A stretch of 64,000 nucleotides of DNA from Tateyamaria omphalii. GTDB taxonomy: Bacteria > Pseudomonadota > Alphaproteobacteria > Rhodobacterales > Rhodobacteraceae. The stretch spans positions 434,001 to 498,000 of the forward strand of contig NZ_CP019312.1 in NCBI RefSeq assembly GCF_001969365.1, written 5' to 3'. A program made the translations under genes and the position numbers. Shown here piece after piece: positions 20,163-29,859 of the stretch (position 1 is the stretch's first letter; the number at the start of each line of letters is the position of its first letter). The notes below the pieces were generated by a model. The model was not told where the DNA came from and ran no database searches. It worked only from the letters and a program-made list of their open reading frames with translations.

Positions 20163-21506
20163 TCAAGTCTTTCCCATCAGCGCCGGGTCAAACGGGTAGG
20201 TGATGAGGTTTTCGTATCCGGTTTCGGTCACCAGCACCTGATCCTCGAGTTTGATGGTAAAGTCGCCGCCAACCTCGCCCACTGCCGCCTCGACACATAG
20301 TACCATGCCCGGTTCAAGCGGGTAGTCGAAGGCGCCCGGCACGGCCTTGTCCGGGTAGGCGACCAGCGGCCATTCATCGCACAGTCCGACGCCATGCATC
20401 AGGCAGCCGTATTTCTGGGCCTGGAACTTGTCGTCCAGCACATGGGTGTTCGCGGTCAGCTCCGGAATCATGACCCCGGGTTTGATCATCTCCATGTTCT
20501 GCATGATGTGCTCATGCGCGTGCTGCATGGCATAGATCATGTCGGCGCGCGGCTTCTGATCCCCGATCCACCAGCTGCGCGAGATGTCGACGCAGATTCC
20601 GTAACTGCCCACCAGATCGGTGTCAAAGCTGATGATTTCGTTCTGCTGGCAGATGCGAGGGCCACATTCCTGAAACCACGGATTGGTGCGTGGGCCGGAC
20701 GACAGCAAACGCGTTTCGATCCACTCGCCGCCGCGTCTGACGTTTTCTGCATGCAGAATGGCCCAGATGTCATCCTCGCACGTCTTCCCGTCGCCGACAG
20801 TTGCCCGCGCAAAGTCTTCCATCGCCTGCACGGCCGCTTCGCAGGCGTGCACGGCGCAGCGCATTGCAAGAAGTTCGTCCGCGCCCTTGATCGAGCGGGA
20901 TTTTTCGGTGACCTCTTCGCCATCCATGACGGCAAAGCCTTGCGCTTCGAGCGCGCGTAAACCGTGCACCATGGGCTTGTCGACGGCGAGGCGTTTGACG
21001 CCCGGCGCATGTTTGGCGCAGATCTCTCGCACCGCATTGGCAAAGGTATCGGCGGCGACGTCAATCTTGTCACCGCGGTCGAAATAGAACAGGTCGGCGC
21101 CATGCCGGACCTCGCGCACGAGCGGGTTGAACGAGGACAAGAAGGGCGCATTCTTGTAGTCCCAGATCACCATGTAGCCATCAGCACACAGCAGCACCGC
21201 ACGAAACGGGTTGTGCGTGTTCCACAGCTGCAAGTTGGTCGAGTCGGTGGCGTATCGGATGTTGAGCGGGTCGAACATCAACAGGCCGGCATAGTCCCGG
21301 TCGACGATGTGTTGGGTCAGGCGCCGCCACCGATATTCGCGCATGTCGGCAAGGTTGGGTAGGGTGAGCCCCGCGTCCTCCCATTCCTGAAAGGCAAGCT
21401 GCGTTGGCCCGATCTCGATCCGGTCTGCATCGTTTGGGGTGCCGTCGCCCAGGATTGCGCCGCGATTTGGGTCGATCTTGCGCGTATCGCGATAGTGTTG
21501 GTTCAT
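20163..21506 (-). CDS. dddP: dimethylsulfoniopropionate lyase DddP
   Basis: Cleaves DMSP to dimethyl sulfide and acrylate. The 447-residue M24-fold protein keeps every metal ligand known for Ruegeria DddP at the same numbering: Asp295, Asp297, Asp307, His371, Glu406 and Glu421, plus catalytic Asp377. N-terminus MNQHYRDTRKIDPNRG and the block CLMHGVGLCDEWPLVAYPD are diagnostic and separate it from ordinary Xaa-Pro peptidases. A strong GGAAGGAG ribosome site precedes the ATG at 21506. No dedicated DMSP transporter or acrylate gene is adjacent. Confidence 0.97.
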   Translation of the reverse strand: MNQHYRDTRKIDPNRGAILGDGTPNDADRIEIGPTQLAFQEWEDAGLTLPNLADMREYRWRRLTQHIVDRDYAGLLMFDPLNIRYATDSTNLQLWNTHNPFRAVLLCADGYMVIWDYKNAPFLSSFNPLVREVRHGADLFYFDRGDKIDVAADTFANAVREICAKHAPGVKRLAVDKPMVHGLRALEAQGFAVMDGEEVTEKSRSIKGADELLAMRCAVHACEAAVQAMEDFARATVGDGKTCEDDIWAILHAENVRRGGEWIETRLLSSGPRTNPWFQECGPRICQQNEIISFDTDLVGSYGICVDISRSWWIGDQKPRADMIYAMQHAHEHIMQNMEMIKPGVMIPELTANTHVLDDKFQAQKYGCLMHGVGLCDEWPLVAYPDKAVPGAFDYPLEPGMVLCVEAAVGEVGGDFTIKLEDQVLVTETGYENLITYPFDPALMGKT

Positions 21507-21627
21507 GAGCCGCTCCTTCCCTTACGTCAGCCTGCCGTGGAAACTGCGCGGCGAATTGCCAGTTTCCGACAGGGATTTGGCGTTTTTTTCCGCTAGAGAC
21601 GTCGCAATGTGCGTGTCACAACGGGCC

Positions 21628-22374
21628 ATGGCTGCGATTTTGCACACACATTTGCCCGAAGACATGCGCATGTCGCGCGCACTGCCCGGCATACGGCCTG
21701 AAACTGGACCGTGGTTGCGGGTGGATGAAGCCTATGCCGAGCAGATGGCCCGGCGCGAGGAGTTGCTGGCGGCGCATCCGGCTGACGTTCTGTACCTTGA
21801 CCCTGATGCGCGTCCGGCGGCGGATGAGCTTTTGGCCACTGTGCTCGCGGAGTTGCCTGGGATTGGTTTTGATCTGAGTGAGAGTTGCGTCCGACGCCCG
21901 GACGAACGCGTTGTGCACATTGACCCGTCCGCGCCGATGGCGACCCTTGGGCGCTTGTGCCAGAACGATTTCGTGTTGATGCAACAGCGCGGAGACGAAC
22001 ATGTGCTGACCGGCGCCGTGCTGTGCTTTCCGGCCTCGTGGCGGTTGCGTGAAAAGGCGGGGCGCCCGTTGACCGACATCCATGTTCCTGTTGATGACTA
22101 CACAGAGGATCTGGCGCGCCGTGTTCAGCGCTTGTTTGACGGGATAGGGGTTGGGCGACCGCTGTGGCGGTTCAACCAGCTTTGGTACGAAGACCCCGAA
22201 CTTTTTCAGCCACGCTCTCAATACGAACCAAGACGCGTGGGTGCCGGGTTGCAGGATAGGCCATATTACCGGACCGAACGGCAAACCCTGTTGCGGCTGC
22301 CGCAAAGCCGGGCCGTGGTCTTTGTCATCCACACTTATGTGTTGGCGCGTGCTGACGTGCCGCTCTTGGATTAG
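21628..22374 (+). CDS. heme-dependent oxidative N-demethylase-like protein (DUF3445)
   Basis: About 248 residues from ATG 21628. ILHTHLPEDMRMSRALPGIRP, FDLSESCVRR, LCQNDFVLM, GAVLCFPASWRLREKAGRPL, IHVPVDDY and LWRFNQLWYEDPELF match the DUF3445/HODM family, whose studied members bind heme b and oxidatively demethylate amines such as dimethylamine. The frame is open back to 21505, but those bases are the dddP ribosome site on the other strand, so the later start is preferred. It is divergent from dddP across ~121 bp. Confidence 0.83.
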   Translation: MAAILHTHLPEDMRMSRALPGIRPETGPWLRVDEAYAEQMARREELLAAHPADVLYLDPDARPAADELLATVLAELPGIGFDLSESCVRRPDERVVHIDPSAPMATLGRLCQNDFVLMQQRGDEHVLTGAVLCFPASWRLREKAGRPLTDIHVPVDDYTEDLARRVQRLFDGIGVGRPLWRFNQLWYEDPELFQPRSQYEPRRVGAGLQDRPYYRTERQTLLRLPQSRAVVFVIHTYVLARADVPLLD

Positions 22375-22402
22375 GCGGGCGACACGTCAGCGTTGCAAGT
22401 TG

Positions 22403-22846
22403 TCATTCCCGTGACCAGGCGTCGTGGATCACGACATGGGGTTGCCCATCGGATGTCGCGCGAATGGAACGCCCCGCGCCGTTCACAACGCAGTTCACCT
22501 GTTTCCGCCAGGCCGAAAATTGATGCGATCGCACAACGTCAATGGTGTCATCAAAGCGTAGGGTCAAAGCGTGGCGTCCGCCGGGCATGAGGCGTGCCGA
22601 TTTGACGATCCCGCCGAAGCGATGCCCGAGATACCGGCCACTCACGCGCTGGCCCGGAAAATAACCGTGCTGCGGCGCGTCCTGCGCTCGTGCGCTGAGC
22701 GTGTTCCAATCGCGCGCGCCCCATTGACGGGCAACAGCCTCGAGGGCTTGTGCGTGGGTCAATGGCGTGCCGGTCGCATTGACCGTCTGTCGCAATCGTT
22801 TCGCCTGCGCCTTGAGCGCAGATCGTGAGGGTAAGGGAATATCCAT
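22403..22846 (-). CDS. Glyoxalase_8-type (glyoxalase superfamily) protein
   Basis: The 147-residue protein begins MDIPLPSRSALKAQAKRLR with the helical segment HAQALEAVARQWGARDWNTLSA typical of this family, then a small domain with GQRVSGRYLGHRFGGIVKSA, TLRFDDTIDVV and FSAWRKQVNCVV. NCBI-type annotation calls these glyoxalase superfamily proteins; no enzyme activity is established. The start at 22846 has a GGAG ribosome site. Confidence 0.75.
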   Translation of the reverse strand: MDIPLPSRSALKAQAKRLRQTVNATGTPLTHAQALEAVARQWGARDWNTLSARAQDAPQHGYFPGQRVSGRYLGHRFGGIVKSARLMPGGRHALTLRFDDTIDVVRSHQFSAWRKQVNCVVNGAGRSIRATSDGQPHVVIHDAWSRE

Positions 22847-23031
22847 ATCCAGCTCCGTTATCCGGTCGCGTGGGTTTGGCGTTCGGGGCTCCGCGTTGCC
22901 GAGGCTGCGACCGTTCAAAGGGTCGGACAATCAGGGCTTCACCATGGTGCGGAGGGCAGGGGCCTGAACCCTGAGCGGCCAAATACTTAGATCAGCGCAG
23001 CGGCGCAAGCAGATCTTTTCGGGTGTGGTCG

Positions 23032-23835
23032 TTAACCGTCGATCCGCGCACCCATGATGGCGATGGACTGCTGATAGACAGTGGCCGCATTCCATTGCTT
23101 GATCACGGCAAAGTTTGGCTGCCCTTGCTGGTATCCCTGGCCGGGCTTCCATCCTTTTTGCCGCAAAAAATTCGCGGTCGACGCCAAGGCATCGGTCTGG
23201 TTGTACAGGTCCACGCGGCCATCGCCATTGGCGTCCACGCCATAGGTCAAAGCGTTTCCGGGCAGGAATTGGGTATGCCCCAACTCACCGTGTTTTGCCC
23301 CCTTGGTCGCGCCGGTGATCGACCCCTGGTCCACCAGTTTCAGCGCGCCAATGGCATGCGGTTTGAAAAACTCTGAGCGGCGGCAGTCGTATGTCAGGGT
23401 GACAATGGCGGACACGACGGAACTGTCGCCCATGAACCCACCAAAGGCAGTTTCCATGCCGTGGATCGCGATCAGGACGCCCGCGGGTACACCATATTGG
23501 CGTTCGAGGGCGGCGTAGAAGTCCGGGCTTCGTGCTTTCCGTTTGCGCCCCTGAGCGACAATCGTGTCGGCACCGCGGACCTGCATGAACTTGTCCAGGC
23601 TGTACCGAAACGATTTCTGGTTCCGATCTGCGGCGATTGTCCGGGTGGCGTAGCGTGCGTTTGCAAGGGCCTGTAATCCGCGCGATTGCACGCCCGCGCG
23701 TTGGGCGTCAGCAGCAAAATCCGATTTCCATGCGTCAAATCCGGCAGAAGTGTTTCCGCACTGAGCGGACGCAGCATGTGCGCATAGCACAAGAGCGGCG
23801 GTAAAAGTGCCGCCGACCAGACGTTTCAAACACAT
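23032..23835 (-). CDS. lytic murein transglycosylase (MltB/SLT_2-like)
   Basis: The 267-residue protein has a signal peptide ending at HAASAQ, so periplasmic. The catalytic Glu is in IAIHGMETAFGGFMGD, followed by the MltB-type segment GALKLVDQG, GHTQFLPGNALTYGVDANGDG and VDLYNQTDALASTANFL. It cleaves glycan strands of peptidoglycan to form 1,6-anhydro ends. Length is at the short end of the family. Confidence 0.88.
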   Translation of the reverse strand: MCLKRLVGGTFTAALVLCAHAASAQCGNTSAGFDAWKSDFAADAQRAGVQSRGLQALANARYATRTIAADRNQKSFRYSLDKFMQVRGADTIVAQGRKRKARSPDFYAALERQYGVPAGVLIAIHGMETAFGGFMGDSSVVSAIVTLTYDCRRSEFFKPHAIGALKLVDQGSITGATKGAKHGELGHTQFLPGNALTYGVDANGDGRVDLYNQTDALASTANFLRQKGWKPGQGYQQGQPNFAVIKQWNAATVYQQSIAIMGARIDG

Positions 23836-24454
23836 TTATCTTTCTCCCACTGACACTGTTGGGCCAAGATATCGTGTCTGTGCACACGGCCCCAAGCCCT
23901 TTTTCAAATGTGCCGTCAGGCCATGTGCGTAAGGATCATGTGCAGCCCCATAATGACCGAGGCAGCGACACAAACGCGAAGACAGAATTGAGTTGTGGTC
24001 ATAAAATTCACCATTCTTTAACTTTTAATACCGTCATCGTCCGCTTGGAGGGGTGCAGATGCAAGTAAGGAATACACGACCCCCGCTGCATTGCAGCAGG
24101 ATCGGCGAAATTACGCTCATTTCTTTGGCGTTGCTGGCCCATGGTATTGTTTACAAGGGTTTTTACTGTGCACGCAATCGCAGCAGAATGGTGTGAGCGC
24201 ACGCCAAGGTCGTGCGATGGCCGTTTCTTTTGAGGCGTCTTGGACGGCCGCATCGTCGCTCAATCAGGCTGTGGATGTATCAGTTCATTCAGGCTTTGTG
24301 CAGGGGCTGTGGCCCATGATGCCGCGCTCTGCCGGTCTGGAAAGAACTCGCGCCTTCGGCGTATTTGGACAGAAGGTCGGCCGACAGACCGCCCCAGCGA
24401 ACGGCGCGTGCGCGGGCATCAAGCCAGATCAGAGATCCGGCGCCTGCACCCACT
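23836..24454. other. non-coding stretch between transglycosylase gene and glnA
   Basis: No convincing gene was found in about 620 bp. The middle (24000-24030) is AT-rich. A minus-strand frame over 24289-24450 encodes WLDARARAVRWGGLSADLLS and further residues but lacks a start signal of its own; it may be a decayed coding fragment. Confidence 0.4.
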
Positions 24455-24483
24455 AAAAAAGGCGCCCCGGTACGGGACGCCTT
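24455..24483 (-). terminator. intrinsic terminator of glnA
   Basis: On the minus strand AAGGCGTCCCG-TAC-CGGGGCGCCTT pairs fully with one G-U wobble and is followed by a T run ending TTTTTTAG. On the plus strand the same site has a C-A mismatch, so it favours the glnA direction. Confidence 0.85.
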
Positions 24484-24505
24484 GAGTTTCAACTGCCAGG
24501 GAGGA

Positions 24506-25909
24506 TCAGCAGCTGTAGTACATGCCGAACTCAACCGGGTGCGGCGTGTGTTCGTATGTTTCGATCTCTTCCATCTTGAGCGCGATGTAGCCTTCGATCT
24601 GGTCCTTGGTGAAGACGTCACCAGCCAGCAGGAAGTCCATGTCTGCTTCCAGCTCTTCCATCGCTTCGCGCAGCGAGCCACACACAGTCGGGATACCGGC
24701 CAGCTCTTCTGGAGGCAGGTCGTAGAGGTCCTTGTCCGACGGCTCGCCCGGATGGATCTTGTTCTGGATGCCGTCAAGGCCCGCCATCAGTAGGGCCGCG
24801 AAGCACAGGTAGGGGTTGGCCGACGGGTCTGGGAAGCGCGCTTCCACCCGTTTGGCTTTGGGCGACTCGGTCCATGGGATGCGGACGCACCCCGAGCGGT
24901 TGCGGGCCGAGTAGGCGCGCAGCACGGGGGCCTCGAAGCCTGGGATCAGGCGCTTGTAGCTGTTGGTCGATGGGTTGGTGAAGGCGTTGAGCGCTTTGGC
25001 GTGCTTGAGAACGCCGCCGATGAAGAACAGAGCCTCGTCGGACAGATCAGCGTATTTGTCGCCTGCAAAGAGCGGCTTGCCGTCTTTCCAGATTGACATG
25101 TTCACATGCATGCCCGTGCCGTTGTCGCCTGCGATGGGCTTGGGCATGAACGTGGCCGACTTGCCGTAGGCGGCGGCGACGTTGTGGATCACATACTTGT
25201 ATTTCTGCAACTCGTCGGCCTGCTTGGTCAGGCTGTCAAAGATCAGACCCAGCTCGTGCTGGCACGACGCGACCTCGTGGTGGTGCTTGTCGACCTTCAT
25301 GCCCAGACGCTTCATGGTGGAGAGCATCTCGGAGCGCAGGTCCTGGCTTTCGTCCGTGGGGTTCACGGGGAAGTAGCCGCCCTTGACGCCGGGACGGTGG
25401 CCCATGTTGCCCATCTCGTACTCGGTATCAGTGTTCCAGGACGCGTCGGTCGCGTCGACTTCATAAGACACCTTGTTGATCGAGTTCGAGAAGCGCACAT
25501 CGTCGAACAGGAAGAATTCTGCCTCCGGGCCCATGTAAGCCGCGTCGCCGATGCCTGTGGATTTCAGGTATGCTTCGGCCTTCTCGGCGGTGCCGCGCGG
25601 GTCACGCTCGTAGGCTTCGCCGGTGTCAGGCTCAACAATGGAGCAATGCACACAGATCGTCTTTTCCGCATAGAAAGGATCGACATAAGCACTGGCCTGG
25701 TCGGGCATCAGTTTCATGTCTGAGGCTTCGATGGACTTCCAGCCCGCGATGGATGAGCCATCGAACATAAAGCCTTCTTCAAGGAAGTCTTCATCGACCT
25801 GGTCGGCCATGACGGTCACGTGCTGAAGCTTGCCGCGCGGGTCTGTGAAACGGATGTCGACGTACTCGGCGTCTTCTTCCTTGATCATGTCGAGAACGGG
25901 GTTGGCCAT
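24506..25909 (-). CDS. glnA: glutamine synthetase type I GlnA
   Basis: ATP-dependent synthesis of glutamine from glutamate and ammonia. The 467-residue protein shows [34 protein letters not shown], and the adenylylation tyrosine in [11 protein letters not shown], which marks the GlnE-regulated GSI-beta type. It is 33 bp downstream of glnB and so lies in the usual glnBA operon. A GGAAGG ribosome site precedes the ATG. Confidence 0.98.
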   Translation of the reverse strand: MANPVLDMIKEEDAEYVDIRFTDPRGKLQHVTVMADQVDEDFLEEGFMFDGSSIAGWKSIEASDMKLMPDQASAYVDPFYAEKTICVHCSIVEPDTGEAYERDPRGTAEKAEAYLKSTGIGDAAYMGPEAEFFLFDDVRFSNSINKVSYEVDATDASWNTDTEYEMGNMGHRPGVKGGYFPVNPTDESQDLRSEMLSTMKRLGMKVDKHHHEVASCQHELGLIFDSLTKQADELQKYKYVIHNVAAAYGKSATFMPKPIAGDNGTGMHVNMSIWKDGKPLFAGDKYADLSDEALFFIGGVLKHAKALNAFTNPSTNSYKRLIPGFEAPVLRAYSARNRSGCVRIPWTESPKAKRVEARFPDPSANPYLCFAALLMAGLDGIQNKIHPGEPSDKDLYDLPPEELAGIPTVCGSLREAMEELEADMDFLLAGDVFTKDQIEGYIALKMEEIETYEHTPHPVEFGMYYSC

Positions 25910-25942
25910 TCCTATTGGTCCTTCCTGTCTTTTGGTAAGAGT

Positions 25943-27121
<1,179 letters not shown>

Positions 27122-27164
27122 TGTGGCGGCGAGACGACGCTCGAACACGGTCGGGAGGTGCAAG

Positions 27165-28046
27165 ATGTCTGTTGTCAGCTTGATTGATCAAAACGCGTTG
27201 CCGGATCTTGCAAAAGGATCGGGGCACAAGTTCGACCACGGTCATGCCCTGGTTCTGACAGGTGGGCCCGGGCGTACTGGCGCGGCGCGGCTTGCTGCGC
27301 GAGGTGCATTGCGGATCGGGGCGGGCCTGGTCACTTTGGGCGTGCCACCCTCCGCACAGATGGAGGTCGCATCGCAGATCACCGCGCTCATGCTCGCACG
27401 GATTGAGGATGCCAGCGCCGTTGATGCGCTGCTGGCAGATCAAAGGATCAACGCGTTGTGCCTTGGTCCAGGCCTCGGCCTCGGTGATCAGGCCGCTGCA
27501 CGGGTGGATGCGGTGCTGGGCGGAGGACACCTCCGCCTTACGAGGCGTGTTGTCTTTGACGCCGATGCGCTCACACTGCTCGGACAGGATAGCAGGCGCA
27601 TGGCGGCTTTGAACGAACATGCCGTGCTGACACCACATGGCGGAGAGTTCGCCCGTCTGTTTCCGGACATTGCTGAAAGGCTGACCGCGGCGCCGGATCA
27701 CGGGCCCGCATACTCCAAAGTGGATGCGACCCGCGACGCCGCACAACGCTGCGGCGCGGTTGTTCTGTTCAAGGGGCCGGACACCGTGATTGCCCACCCG
27801 GATGGGCGTTGCTCTATTCACTCCGCCGCGTACGAGCGCGAGGCACCTTGGCTGGCCACTGCCGGGGCCGGGGACGTGCTGGCTGGCTTCATAACCGGTC
27901 TTCTAGCGCGCGGGTTTGATCCCATGGTTGCGTGCGAAGCTGCCGCCTGGGTCCATGTTGAATGCGGCCGCGCCTTTGGGCCCGGGCTGATCGCCGAGGA
28001 TCTTCCCGAACTCCTGCCGCAGGTGCTGCGTGCATTACAAGCTTAA
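27165..28046 (+). CDS. nnrD: ADP-dependent NAD(P)H-hydrate dehydratase NnrD
   Basis: The 293-residue YjeF C-terminal domain begins MSVVSLIDQNALPDL and shows GHALVLTGGPGRTGAARLAA, CLGPGLGLG, FDADALTLL, HGGEFARLF, VLFKGPDTVI and the ATP-site motif TAGAGDVLAGFITGLL. It dehydrates S-NADHX. The ATG 27165 has a good GGGAGG ribosome site 6 bp upstream. Residues 119-127 (GGHLRLTRR), just before the FDADAL motif, are encoded by an invading palindromic repeat and look like an insertion relative to the family. Confidence 0.9.
   Translation: MSVVSLIDQNALPDLAKGSGHKFDHGHALVLTGGPGRTGAARLAARGALRIGAGLVTLGVPPSAQMEVASQITALMLARIEDASAVDALLADQRINALCLGPGLGLGDQAAARVDAVLGGGHLRLTRRVVFDADALTLLGQDSRRMAALNEHAVLTPHGGEFARLFPDIAERLTAAPDHGPAYSKVDATRDAAQRCGAVVLFKGPDTVIAHPDGRCSIHSAAYEREAPWLATAGAGDVLAGFITGLLARGFDPMVACEAAAWVHVECGRAFGPGLIAEDLPELLPQVLRALQA
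27519..27546 (+). repeat. 28-nt palindromic repeat inside nnrD
   Basis: Exact inverse copy of 12523-12550. The stem is GGCGGAGG-ACA-CCTCCGCC followed by TTACGAGGC. It encodes residues 119-127 of NnrD without breaking the frame. Confidence 0.8.
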
Positions 28047-28546
28047 GCGGCTTCTACCCCGGTCAACGTCATGGCGGGCACCGACAGTTCCAAGCCGTCG
28101 GCATAGACCACGTGCGGTGCCTCGAACCCAAGCCGCACCAATGTCATCTGGCGTGGGCCAAGCGACGTGATGTACTCACCGTCAATCAAGCAACCCGCGG
28201 GCATGACCGCCTGCGCTGCCCCGCGAAGCGCCTTCGCGCGCCAGTCGCGCACAAGTACCATTTGGGCCGCCGGGATGATAACGTTATGGCTGGGCTTGCT
28301 ATCGCCCAGCGACCCGGCAGCAATCTTCACCGCCTCATCAGTGGTTCGATAGGACTGTGTCGCGGTCAGTGGGGCAAGTCCCGCATTCCGTGTGACAATC
28401 CGATCCCCGGCTGAAAGGTATTCGACGGGAATTTCACCGTCAGAAGTCAATAGAAGGGTGCCGGACACAAGCCCGACATGAGCAATATCAATGCGCAAAG
28501 GGGGCATCCGCCCGACCGTTTCGCGCCCGACCGTATTCGGTTTCAT
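28043..28546 (-). CDS. Hint-domain (Hint_2-like) protein
   Basis: The 167-residue protein carries a Hedgehog/intein-like Hint module: VGLVSGTLLLTSDGEIPVEYLSAGDRIVTRNAG resembles the start of Hint_2 domains and NVIIPAAQMVLVRD a middle block where others have DLxVSPQHRVL. The usual nucleophilic Cys or Ser after the first strand is Ser29 or Thr31 here, and the catalytic His of the SPQH motif is replaced (PAAQM), so self-splicing activity is doubtful. The 3' end overlaps nnrD by 4 bp. Confidence 0.72.
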   Translation of the reverse strand: MKPNTVGRETVGRMPPLRIDIAHVGLVSGTLLLTSDGEIPVEYLSAGDRIVTRNAGLAPLTATQSYRTTDEAVKIAAGSLGDSKPSHNVIIPAAQMVLVRDWRAKALRGAAQAVMPAGCLIDGEYITSLGPRQMTLVRLGFEAPHVVYADGLELSVPAMTLTGVEAA

Positions 28547-28615
28547 GGCGTCTCTCTCTGTAACCTGCCTCTAGGTTAAGCGCAGGATAGCTCAACAGGC
28601 CCTTAATGTCGCGTG

Positions 28616-28848
28616 ATTTTTCGTCAAATACGTCTCGCCTCCCCGCGCGCTCTTTGCTATTGGGGCGCGTGTTGCGGGCGTGGCGGAATTGGTAGACGCA
28701 CCAGATTTAGGTTCTGGCGCCGCAAGGTGTGGGAGTTCGAGTCTCCCCGCCCGCACCATTTCTTAACGGCCTAACGCCGTCGGCTTCTTGAAACCGGTTT
28801 GGTCGAGGTCGGTCTTGGCGCCCGCACCATTTATTTTTCGTCAAATAC
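28616..28848. repeat. direct repeats around tRNA-Leu
   Basis: ATTTTTCGTCAAATAC occurs at 28616-28631 and again at 28833-28848. The last bases of the tRNA with its CCA and following TTT (CGCCCGCACCATTT) occur at 28748-28761 and again at 28819-28832. The arrangement suggests a partial tandem duplication of the tRNA locus or an integration scar. Confidence 0.7.
28674..28758 (+). tRNA. tRNA-Leu (UAG)
   Basis: The 7-bp acceptor stem GCGGGCG/CGCCCGC, D-loop with AATTGGTAGACGC, anticodon stem CCAGA/TCTGG with loop TTTAGGT (anticodon TAG, reads CUN codons), long variable arm and GTTCGAGTC T-arm give a class II tRNA-Leu with encoded CCA. Confidence 0.96.
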
Positions 28849-28953
28849 CGCGCCCCAGCCCTCGACTGAGATCGAACAGTTTTCGAACAGGCCCAACAGG
28901 CACTCCAGCAACGACATTGAGAAACTATTGCGGGTTTCATACGTTCCACGCTT

Positions 28954-29859
28954 ATGACCCAGTCAGAAACAAACAACGTCCCGCCGAAAGATCCTGCATT
29001 GTGGTGGCGCGCCATTCGTCATGTCGTGCGCCTGAATGATGAAAAGCACTTGGGTCTGATCGCGGCAGGTGTCGCATTCTATGCTATCCTCGCTGTCTTT
29101 CCCGGTATCGCGGCAACGATTGCCCTTTGGGGGATCGTGGGGGATCCTGCGTTGGCGCTTCAGCAGATGGAGGAGTTTCAGGCGCTGATCCCAGCGGATG
29201 TCTACGCTTTGCTCTCTGCGCAACTGCTCAAGCTTGCGACGACCGATGGCCTGACGCTGGGGTGGGCATCACTATTGTCGTTCGGCTTTGCCCTTTGGTC
29301 GGCACGGGCCGGTGTGGCCGCCCTCATGCAGGGTCTCAACGCCATCTACGACGCGCCAAACCGATCGGGGCTGTCGCATTACATCAGGGCATTTTTATTG
29401 ACCCTCAGCCTGATCGGCGTGGTCCTGACCGCGATGGCCTGCATTGTTGTTGTACCTGTCATTCTGGCGTTTCTGCCCCTTGGCCCGTGGGCCAATTTCG
29501 GGGTCGAGCTCCTGCGTTGGGGCGTGGGCATCGGTGTCTTGCTTATTGGGTTCGCGCTGATTTACCGGCTTGGTCCCAACCTGTCTGGCCAACGTCCGCG
29601 CCTCATCTCGCCCGGTGCGGCGTTTGCGGTCATCTTCTGGTTGGCCGCGTCGACTGGCTTTTCGGTCTATTTGCAGAATTTCGGCAATTACAACGAAATC
29701 TACGGCTCAATCGGCGCCGTCATCGTCATGCTGATGTGGCTGTTCATCAGCGCCTATCTTGTGTTGTTGGGTGGCGCTTTGAACGCCGAGTTGGCACGGG
29801 CGCGGCGGGCCAAGCTGTCTATCCCAGAACCACCAGCCACATCCACGCAGTCACGATAG
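28954..29859 (+). CDS. YihY/BrkB family membrane protein
   Basis: The 301-residue protein has six hydrophobic segments and family blocks LIAAGVAFYAILAVFPGIAA, ARAGVAALMQGLNAIYD and NEIYGSIGAVIVMLMWLFIS. The family was once annotated as ribonuclease BN but these are inner-membrane proteins of uncertain transport function. The 3' end overlaps the convergent AEC transporter gene by 41 bp. No clear ribosome site is seen before ATG 28954. Confidence 0.85.
   Translation: MTQSETNNVPPKDPALWWRAIRHVVRLNDEKHLGLIAAGVAFYAILAVFPGIAATIALWGIVGDPALALQQMEEFQALIPADVYALLSAQLLKLATTDGLTLGWASLLSFGFALWSARAGVAALMQGLNAIYDAPNRSGLSHYIRAFLLTLSLIGVVLTAMACIVVVPVILAFLPLGPWANFGVELLRWGVGIGVLLIGFALIYRLGPNLSGQRPRLISPGAAFAVIFWLAASTGFSVYLQNFGNYNEIYGSIGAVIVMLMWLFISAYLVLLGGALNAELARARRAKLSIPEPPATSTQSR

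Noticed and set aside
20163..21506. Calling the dddP gene a general Xaa-Pro aminopeptidase
   Set aside because: All DddP-specific residues are present at the same numbering and the N-terminus matches DddP, not PepP.
21505..21627. Earlier start for the N-demethylase-like gene, overlapping the dddP start codon
   Set aside because: These bases are the dddP ribosome site and leader in antisense; family members start near ILHTHLP, supporting ATG 21628.
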